From Cryobacterium glucosi (GTDB taxonomy: Bacteria > Actinomycetota > Actinomycetes > Actinomycetales > Microbacteriaceae): a stretch of 64,000 nucleotides of DNA. The stretch spans positions 1 to 64,000 of the forward strand of contig NZ_SOFS01000023.1 in NCBI RefSeq assembly GCF_004402235.1, given 5' to 3'. Position 1 is the first letter of the stretch. Each line of letters starts with the position of its first letter. Shown in pieces: positions 58,223 through 64,000 of this stretch. The notes beneath the pieces were generated by a model. The model worked only from the letters and a program-made list of their open reading frames with translations. It did not search any database and was not told the DNA's origin. The position numbers and the translations under genes were made by a program.

Positions 58223-59548
58223 ATGACCATCGCATCGGTCGACCGCACCATTCGTCTGATCAGCACGGGCACCGCGCCCGGAAGCACCTGCAGCCCGCAG
58301 CTGGCCGCAGGCCCCTGGGAATTCGACTCCGGCACCCCCGGCTACGGCCCAGGGTCCTCGATGGGCGATGTGCTCCCGACCGGGTCCCCGCGCCAGGGCG
58401 CGCTGCCCGAGCGCTACCGGACCGCCTCCGCAGAGGAACTCGACGCGCGCATCCGCTCGGCCAAGGCCACCCTCGGCGACCGGGTCGTGATTCTCGGGCA
58501 CTTCTACCAGCGCTCGGAGGTCCTCGAGCACGCCGACTTCGTCGGTGACTCCTTCCAGCTCGCGCAGGCGACGAAGAGCCGCCCCGATGCCGAGGCGATC
58601 GTCTTCTGCGGCGTGCACTTCATGGCCGAGACCGCAGACCTCCTCTCCGGGCCCGACCAGGCGGTCATCCTGCCCAACCTCGCCGCCGGCTGTTCGATGG
58701 CGGACATGGCCGACATCGACTCGGTCACCGACTGCTGGGAACAGCTCGAAGAACTCTACGGAACCGAGGCGGATGCCTCCGGCCGGGTCCCGGTGATCCC
58801 GGTCACCTATATGAATTCCTCGGCGGCCCTCAAAGCGTTCTGCGGCGCCAACGGCGGCATCGTCTGCACCTCCTCGAACGCCGAGACCGTGCTGAAGTGG
58901 GCCTTCGAACGCGGCCAGCGGGTACTCTTCTTCCCCGACCAGCACCTCGGCCGCAACACCGCGAAGGCGATGGGCATCCCGCTCGAGCGGATGCCGATGT
59001 GGAACCCGCGTAAGCCACTCGGCGGCAGCACCGGGACCGAACTGGAGGCCGCCCAGGTCATCCTGTGGCACGGATTCTGCAGTGTGCACAAGCGCTTCAC
59101 CGTCGACCAGATCACCACCGCCCGTGCAGAGCACCCCGGGGTGCGTGTCATCGTGCACCCGGAGTGCCCGATGGCGGTCGTCGACGCCGCCGACGAATAC
59201 GGCTCCACCGACTACATCAAGAAGGCCATCGAGGCCGCCCCTGCCGGATCGACCTTCGCGATCGGCACCGAGATCAACCTCGTGCAGCGCCTCGCGGCTG
59301 AGCACCCCGAGCACACCATCTTCTGCCTCGACCCCGTCGTCTGCCCGTGCTCGACGATGTACCGCATCCACTCCGGCTATCTCGCCTGGGTGCTCGAAGC
59401 CCTCGTCGGCGATGCCGGGCAGCCGCCCGCCGTGCTCAACCGCATCGAGGTCCCCGCGACCGACGCGACGAACGCCAGGGTCGCCCTCGAGCGGATGCTT
59501 ACCGCGCGTCCTCCCGTCGGCGCACCGGTGAGCGGAGCACGCGCGTGA
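58223..59548 (+). CDS. nadA: Quinolinate synthase
   Basis: 441 residues, the long type. G-H-F-Y-Q-R-S-E-V and D-F-V-G-D-S-F-Q-L-A near residues 92-113, then cysteines C129 (V-F-C-G-V-H-F-M-A-E-T), C215 (I-V-C-T-S-S-N-A) and C374/C376 (V-V-C-P-C-S-T-M-Y) as likely ligands of the [4Fe-4S] cluster; P-D-Q-H-L-G-R-N also matches. It condenses iminoaspartate with dihydroxyacetone phosphate. GAGG precedes ATG 58223. Its stop overlaps nadB (GTGA). Confidence 0.96.
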   Translation: MTIASVDRTIRLISTGTAPGSTCSPQLAAGPWEFDSGTPGYGPGSSMGDVLPTGSPRQGALPERYRTASAEELDARIRSAKATLGDRVVILGHFYQRSEVLEHADFVGDSFQLAQATKSRPDAEAIVFCGVHFMAETADLLSGPDQAVILPNLAAGCSMADMADIDSVTDCWEQLEELYGTEADASGRVPVIPVTYMNSSAALKAFCGANGGIVCTSSNAETVLKWAFERGQRVLFFPDQHLGRNTAKAMGIPLERMPMWNPRKPLGGSTGTELEAAQVILWHGFCSVHKRFTVDQITTARAEHPGVRVIVHPECPMAVVDAADEYGSTDYIKKAIEAAPAGSTFAIGTEINLVQRLAAEHPEHTIFCLDPVVCPCSTMYRIHSGYLAWVLEALVGDAGQPPAVLNRIEVPATDATNARVALERMLTARPPVGAPVSGARA

Positions 59549-61254
59549 CGCCCGCAGCACCGATCGCACCCGTCGCACCATCGCTCCGGATCCTCGTGAT
59601 CGGGAGCGGCCTCGCCGGACTCATCGCCGCGGTGCGCGCGACCGACGCGGGTCATTCCGTCACCCTGGTCACCAAGCAGGGACTCCCGGACAGCAACACC
59701 CGCTATGCCCAGGGCGGCATCGCCGCGGCCATGTTCCCCGACGACTCGGTGGACCTGCACATCCTCGATACCCTCCGCGCCGGGGCAGGCCTCTGCGACC
59801 CGGCGGCCGTCGAGGTGCTCTGCGGCGAAGGGCCTGCCAGGGTCCGCGACCTGATCCGCTTCGGCGTCGACTTCGACAAGGACGACTCCGGCGTGACGCG
59901 CGGGCTCGAGGCCGCCCACTCCCGCTCCCGGGTGCTGCACGCCGGCGGGGACGCGACCGGCGCCGCGATCGAAGCCGCACTCGTTTCGACCGTCCGCGAA
60001 CGGGCCGCCCGCTCGGCCCAGACCCCGGGTATCCCGCGCGTCCAGCTCCGTGAGCACACCATGCTCGTCGACCTCCTCGTCGCGGGCGACCGGGTGACCG
60101 GCGCCTCCCTGCTCGGACCGGACGGGCTCGTGCACCGGGCCGACGCCGACGCGGTGATCCTCGCCACCGGCGGGGCGGGCTCGCTCTTCCCGCACACCAC
60201 CAATCCCGCGCTCGCGACCGGCGACGGCGTCGCAGCGGCCTGGCGCGCCGGCGCGGCGATCGCCGACCTCGAGTTCTACCAGTTCCACCCGACCGCCCTC
60301 GCGGTGCCGGGAACCCCGCTCGTCTCCGAGGCGGTCCGCGGCGAGGGCGCCGTGCTCCTGAACGCTCGCGGCGAGCGCTTCATGCTCGCCATCCACCCCG
60401 GCGCCGAACTCGCCCCCCGCGACATCGTCGCCCGCAGCATCGCCCGCGAAATGTCCGCCCAGGGCGGCACACCCGTGCTCCTCGACGCGACCGGCCTCGG
60501 CAGGGAACTCCTCGAAACCCGCTTCCCCACGATCACGGCCGCGTGCCTCGCCGCCGGGATCGACTGGGCCGTCGAGCCCATCCCCGTCGCACCCGCCGCC
60601 CACTACTGGATGGGTGGCGTCAGCACCGACCTGTGGGGCCGCACCTCACTGCCCGGCCTCTACGCCGTCGGCGAGACCGCACGAACCGGGACCCACGGCG
60701 CCAACCGCCTCGCCTCGAACTCCCTGTTGGAGGCCGCGGTCTTCGCCGACCGAGCCGTGCGCGCCCTCGGCACTGGCCAGGTCGACGCCGACGGCAGGCG
60801 CCTGCCGCCAGTGCCGGCCTCCAGCGGCACGGCCGACGCGACCGTTCCCGCCAGGGCCGTCGACGGACCCGGCGCGCATGTCGACCGCGCCGAACTCCAG
60901 CGCCTGATGTGGGACGCGGCCGGTGTGCTGCGCGACGGTGACGGGCTCGCCGCGGCATCCGCTGCCCTCGCCGGCTGGAAGCACCCGGCACCCGCCGGTC
61001 AGGACGCGACCCCGGCCGACCGGGTGCGCGCCGTCGAAGACGCCAACCTGCTCGACCTGGCGAGGGTCACCGTGGCCTCCGCGTTCGCCCGCGAGGAATC
61101 CCGGGGCGCGCACTACCGCGCCGATTTCCCCGAGAGCCGGCCGGAGCTGGCCCACAGCCAGGCGTGGGTGCGACCCGCCGATTCCGACGATCCGTTCCTC
61201 GTGCTCGAATCCCCTGAACGCGCCAGAGAGGCCGAGGAGGCCATCGCATGCTGA
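59545..61254 (+). CDS. nadB: L-aspartate oxidase
   Basis: 569 residues from GTG 59545. FAD-binding G-S-G-L-A-G-L near the start, then S-N-T-R-Y-A-Q-G-G-I-A, H-S-R-S-R-V-L-H-A-G-G-D-A-T-G, E-F-Y-Q-F-H-P-T and G-T-H-G-A-N-R-L-A-S-N-S-L-L-E. It oxidises aspartate to iminoaspartate, the substrate of NadA. The C-terminal helical domain is complete. It overlaps nadA by four bases and nadC by seven. Confidence 0.96.
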   Translation: MTPAAPIAPVAPSLRILVIGSGLAGLIAAVRATDAGHSVTLVTKQGLPDSNTRYAQGGIAAAMFPDDSVDLHILDTLRAGAGLCDPAAVEVLCGEGPARVRDLIRFGVDFDKDDSGVTRGLEAAHSRSRVLHAGGDATGAAIEAALVSTVRERAARSAQTPGIPRVQLREHTMLVDLLVAGDRVTGASLLGPDGLVHRADADAVILATGGAGSLFPHTTNPALATGDGVAAAWRAGAAIADLEFYQFHPTALAVPGTPLVSEAVRGEGAVLLNARGERFMLAIHPGAELAPRDIVARSIAREMSAQGGTPVLLDATGLGRELLETRFPTITAACLAAGIDWAVEPIPVAPAAHYWMGGVSTDLWGRTSLPGLYAVGETARTGTHGANRLASNSLLEAAVFADRAVRALGTGQVDADGRRLPPVPASSGTADATVPARAVDGPGAHVDRAELQRLMWDAAGVLRDGDGLAAASAALAGWKHPAPAGQDATPADRVRAVEDANLLDLARVTVASAFAREESRGAHYRADFPESRPELAHSQAWVRPADSDDPFLVLESPERAREAEEAIAC

Positions 61255-62132
61255 GCACCACCGCCATCGACACCGTGGTGCGCGCCGCACTCGACGAGGA
61301 CGCCCCCTGGGGCGACCTGACCTCCGAGGTGCTCATCCCCGCAGACGCCACGGCGACCGCGAGGCTCGTCGCCCGCGAACCCGGCGTTTTCAGCGGCAGC
61401 GCCGTCTTCGAATCCGCCTTCCGGCTCACCGACCCCGCCATCGCGGTCACGCTGCTCACAACCGACGGCACTCCCTTCGCGACCGGCGACGTGCTCGCAG
61501 AGGTCGCCGGCCCCGCCAGGGGCATCCTCCAGGCCGAACGCATCGGCCTGAACTTCGTGCAGCGGATGAGCGGCATCGCGACGCTCACCGCCCGGTACGT
61601 CGCCGAGACCGCCGGCACCCGCGCCCGCATCGTCGACACCCGCAAGACCACGCCGGGGCTGCGGGCCTTCGAACGCACCGCCGTCCGCGACGGCGGCGGC
61701 CACAACCACCGCTTCAGCCTCTCCGACGCGGTCATGGCCAAGGACAACCATCTCGCCGTCCTGCAGTCCGGCGGGCTTGGCCTCACCGAGGCGCTCCTGC
61801 TCGTGCGCGACCGGATCTCGCACACCACCCACCTCGAGGTCGAAGTGGACCGCATCGACCAGATCGAAGCCGTGCTCGCGGCCCGCGTCGACACGATCAT
61901 GCTTGACAACTTCGACCCCGATCGGCTCGCGGAAGGCGTGCGCCTGGTCGCAGGCCGCGCCATCGTCGAAGCGAGCGGCGGCGTGAACCTCGACACGGTC
62001 CGGGCCATCGCGTTATCCGGCGTCGACGTCATCTCCGTCGGCGCGCTCACCCACAGCGTGCGCTCCCTCGACCTCGGCCTCGACGTCGTCGTGGTCGCCG
62101 GCACCGAACTCGACGGCGCCGTCCGGAACTGA
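61248..62132 (+). CDS. nadC: Quinolinate phosphoribosyltransferase
   Basis: 294 residues. A-L-D-E-D-A-P-W-G-D-L-T, then E-R-I-G-L-N-F-V-Q-R-M-S-G-I-A-T, D-T-R-K-T-T-P-G-L-R, K-D-N-H, and L-E-V-E-V-D and S-G-G-V-N-L-D-T-V are the conserved PRPP and quinolinate contacts. It makes nicotinate mononucleotide with release of CO2, completing the pathway. Length is normal. Confidence 0.97.
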   Translation: MLSTTAIDTVVRAALDEDAPWGDLTSEVLIPADATATARLVAREPGVFSGSAVFESAFRLTDPAIAVTLLTTDGTPFATGDVLAEVAGPARGILQAERIGLNFVQRMSGIATLTARYVAETAGTRARIVDTRKTTPGLRAFERTAVRDGGGHNHRFSLSDAVMAKDNHLAVLQSGGLGLTEALLLVRDRISHTTHLEVEVDRIDQIEAVLAARVDTIMLDNFDPDRLAEGVRLVAGRAIVEASGGVNLDTVRAIALSGVDVISVGALTHSVRSLDLGLDVVVVAGTELDGAVRN

Positions 62133-62167
62133 CCGCCGACCGCCAGCAGACACCCAAGGAGCCCGGA

Positions 62168-63313
62168 GTGATCTACCTCGACAACGCAGCGACGACGCCC
62201 GTGCGCCGCGAAGTCCTCGAGGCCATCTGGCCGTTGCTCACCACCGGCTTCGGCAATCCCTCGAGCCACCACCGGGTCGGCGAGGCCGCGGCGGCCGCCC
62301 TCGCCGACGCGCGCGCAACGGTCGCCGCCGTTCTCGGCTGCCGACCCGCCGAGGTGCTGTTCACGAGCGGCGGGACCGAGTCCGACAACCTCGCGATCAA
62401 GGGCATCGCCCTCGCCGCGCCGCGGGGCCGGCACCTGATCATTTCGGCGGTCGAGCACGAAGCGGTCCTCGAATCCTGCGACTACCTGCACCGGTTGCAC
62501 GGCTTCGACGTGACCCTGCTGCCGGTGGATGCCCAGGGTCTCGTCGATCCGGCAGACCTCGCCCGTGCGCTCACCCCCGCCACGACCCTCGTCTCGGTGC
62601 AGTACGCCAACAACGAGGTCGGCACCGTGCAGCCGATCAGAGATCTGTCCGCGCTCGCCCGCGCCCAGGGCGTCCCGTTCCACACCGACGCCGTCCAGGC
62701 CGCCGGCTGGCTGCCACTGTCCGTCGCCGACCTCGGAGTCGATGCGCTCAGTATCTCCGGCCACAAGCTCGGGGCGCCCCAGGGAACGGGGGCGCTCTTC
62801 CTGCGACGCCGGGTACCGCTCGAACCCGTCCAGCATGGCGGCGGCCAGGAGCGCGGCAACCGGAGCGGCACCGAGAACGTCGCCGGAGCCGTAGCCCTCG
62901 CGACAGCGTTGCGGCTCGCCGAGACCGAACGCGCATCGAATGCTCCCAGGGTCGCGGCCCTCCGCGACACCTTCATCGCAGAAGTGCTCGGCGCGGCGCC
63001 GGGCGCACGCCTCACCGGGCATCCGCTGCAGCGCCTGCCCGGAACGGCGTCGTTCGTGTTCCCCGGCACGAGCGGGGAGGCCGTGCTGCTCGAGCTGGAA
63101 GGACACGGGATCGTCTGCTCGAGCGGCTCGGCGTGCGCGGCGGGCAGCGACGAACCCTCCCCCACCCTCACGGCCATGGGGCTTCCCGCGGAGGTCGCCC
63201 AGACCGCAGTCCGGTTCACCCTTGCCTCGTCGACGACCGGAGCAGAGCTCTCCGAAACGGCCCGGGCCGCCGGTCTCGCTGTCGCGACAATCCGAGGTCT
63301 CGGCCGACGCTGA
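62168..63313 (+). CDS. nadS: Cysteine desulfurase of the NAD operon
   Basis: 381 residues from GTG 62168. Y-L-D-N-A-A-T-T-P, T-S-G-G-T-E-S-D-N, then PLP lysine K200 in S-I-S-G-H-K-L-G-A-P-Q-G and catalytic C323 in S-S-G-S-A-C-A-A-G. It belongs to the IscS/NifS class. Its place directly behind nadC, and the lack of an iscU-like gene, suggest it supplies sulfur for the NadA cluster (NadS role). The gap to nadC is 35 bases. Confidence 0.87.
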   Translation: MIYLDNAATTPVRREVLEAIWPLLTTGFGNPSSHHRVGEAAAAALADARATVAAVLGCRPAEVLFTSGGTESDNLAIKGIALAAPRGRHLIISAVEHEAVLESCDYLHRLHGFDVTLLPVDAQGLVDPADLARALTPATTLVSVQYANNEVGTVQPIRDLSALARAQGVPFHTDAVQAAGWLPLSVADLGVDALSISGHKLGAPQGTGALFLRRRVPLEPVQHGGGQERGNRSGTENVAGAVALATALRLAETERASNAPRVAALRDTFIAEVLGAAPGARLTGHPLQRLPGTASFVFPGTSGEAVLLELEGHGIVCSSGSACAAGSDEPSPTLTAMGLPAEVAQTAVRFTLASSTTGAELSETARAAGLAVATIRGLGRR

Positions 63314-63335
63314 ATCGGGCCGTGGAATCTGCGGA

Positions 63336-63356
63336 ATTTCTACGAATCGTAGAAAT
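63336..63356. terminator. Palindrome after the NAD operon
   Basis: ATTTCTACGA and TCGTAGAAAT are perfect 10-base arms around one base, 22 bases after the nadS stop. The stem is AT-rich and without a T run, so it could be a weak terminator or an operator for the gene to the right. Confidence 0.45.
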
Positions 63357-63482
63357 CGACTAGCCGATCACGTCGAATGAGAAACAGACGGCTAATCAGC
63401 CAAAATGCTCAATTGAAACGTCGCAATCCCGGCACCCTGCCCATCGTTAAAGATGCGTCCCTCGGCGCGGGGTCGTAAGCTT

Positions 63483-63512
63483 GCCTAAAGAGGCGAAAAG
63501 CCCAAGTTGGGC
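63483..63512 (+). other. Two adjacent small hairpins in the adhE leader
   Basis: GCCTAAAGAGGC and GCCCAAGTTGGGC follow each other with GAAAA between, 18 bases before the adhE start. They may form a small structured leader. I recognise no known riboswitch. The rest of 63357-63529 holds no gene. Confidence 0.3.
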
Positions 63513-63529
63513 CGCCGAAGAGGGGCACC

Positions 63530-64000
63530 ATGACCATTACGGACAAACCAGTCACTGAGTCACTTGCTAGCCAAATCGACTCACTCGTTCAGGGAGCACA
63601 GCAGGCGCTCACCGAATACGCTGACTTCACCCAAGAGCAGATCGACCACATCGTAAAAAAGGCCTCCGTCGCGGCCCTCAGCAAACATGCTGAGCTCGCC
63701 GTCCACGCAGTAGCCGAAACCGGTCGTGGCGTATTCGAGGACAAGGCCGTGAAGAACCTGTTCGCGTGCGAGCACGTCACGAACTCGATGCAGAATCTTA
63801 AGACCGTCGGCATTATCAGCCGCGACGCTATTACCGGAATTACAGAAATCGCCGAGCCGGTCGGTGTTATCGCAGGTATCACCCCGGTGACCAACCCCAC
63901 CTCGACTGCAATCTTCAAATCCCTTATCGCCATTAAGACCCGCAACCCGATCATCTTCGGCTTCCACCCGGGAGCCCAGCAGTCTTCTGTCGCAGCTGCC
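63530..64000 (+). CDS. adhE: AdhE-type acetaldehyde/alcohol dehydrogenase, N-terminal part
   Basis: The first 157 codons of a gene running off the right edge. R-G-V-F-E-D-K-A-V-K-N-L-F-A-C-E, then T-V-G-I-I, E-I-A-E-P-V-G-V-I-A-G-I-T-P-V-T-N-P-T-S and L-I-A-I-K-T-R-N-P-I-I-F-G-F-H-P belong to the CoA-linked aldehyde dehydrogenase domain of AdhE. A full AdhE is ~860-890 residues and reduces acetyl-CoA to ethanol; whether the alcohol dehydrogenase half is present cannot be seen. Codons ATT, CTT, GTT, GCT and AAA are frequent here, unlike in the preceding nad genes. Confidence 0.88.
   Translation, partial: MTITDKPVTESLASQIDSLVQGAQQALTEYADFTQEQIDHIVKKASVAALSKHAELAVHAVAETGRGVFEDKAVKNLFACEHVTNSMQNLKTVGIISRDAITGITEIAEPVGVIAGITPVTNPTSTAIFKSLIAIKTRNPIIFGFHPGAQQSSVAAA

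Noticed and set aside
63357-63529. Rex (redox) operator before adhE
   Set aside because: No TTGTGAA-N4-TTCACAA-like palindrome was found; the only strong palindrome (63336-63356) has another sequence.

Overview
This window is chromosomal DNA from a high-GC Gram-positive actinobacterium, most likely of the family Microbacteriaceae. Three things support this: the strongly G/C-ending codons, the short overlaps between co-directional genes, and lineage-typical genes (a 13E12/DUF222-type HNH nuclease end, the short DUF7882 'Y-D-R-V' protein, DUF3039, SepF-free Tad cluster, DUF4244-like pilin). The genus cannot be fixed from the sequence alone. No prophage, plasmid, CRISPR array or complete insertion sequence was seen.

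Layout. 1-4.5 kb: the end of an HNH nuclease gene, tRNA-Lys(CTT), a HisN-type phosphatase and a lipoprotein, then a SulP permease and a DHFR-like protein. 4.6-10.2 kb (minus strand): the translation-quality and division block, with tmRNA (ssrA), an unknown gene, smpB, ftsX, a long ftsE and prfB. 10.3-15.1 kb: a mixed accessory stretch with an MFS exporter, a deazaflavin enzyme, a pentapeptide protein, an ArsR regulator with a lysine-rich tail, an EamA exporter and a phosphoribosyltransferase. 15.1-19.9 kb (minus): a compact seven-gene Tad/Flp-type secretion or pilus cluster. 20-23.3 kb: a 3-hydroxybutyrate-dehydrogenase-like SDR and an MHS-family symporter, divergent from a LysR regulator. 23.3-25 kb: tRNA-Leu(TAG) running directly into a DedA gene, then a second DedA gene. 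25.1-28.4 kb (minus): a CDF metal exporter, then rdgB, rph and murI. 28.5-31.2 kb: fabF and pncB.

31.2-36 kb (minus): DUF3039, a shortened AlkD-like gene, and an ABC exporter whose ATPase carries an approximately 480-residue low-complexity N-terminal extension. 36-43.8 kb: a cell-surface glycopolymer locus with a nucleotidyltransferase, a two-gene ABC polysaccharide/teichoic-acid exporter, an XRE regulator, an EcsC-like protein, a CDP-glycerol-type phosphotransferase, two GT2 glycosyltransferases and a CDP-alcohol phosphotransferase. 44-54.9 kb: an HtrA protease, an aminotransferase, an old-yellow-enzyme homologue, a hydrolase, an SDR/TetR pair, a nitrilase and an OmpR-type two-component system. 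55-57.3 kb: a membrane glycosyltransferase with a polyprenol-phosphate-mannose synthase. 57.4-63.3 kb: a complete de novo NAD operon, nrtR-nadA-nadB-nadC-nadS, preceded by two inverted operator-like sites. At the right edge an adhE-type gene begins, with visibly different codon use.

Cross-cutting observations. Several gene ends carry long, nearly perfect inverted repeats; two of them, 32 kb apart, share the same 16-base arm. NAD metabolism is represented twice: de novo synthesis at 57-63 kb and salvage (pncB) at 30 kb. Functional calls rest on motifs and gene context only; no database search was possible.
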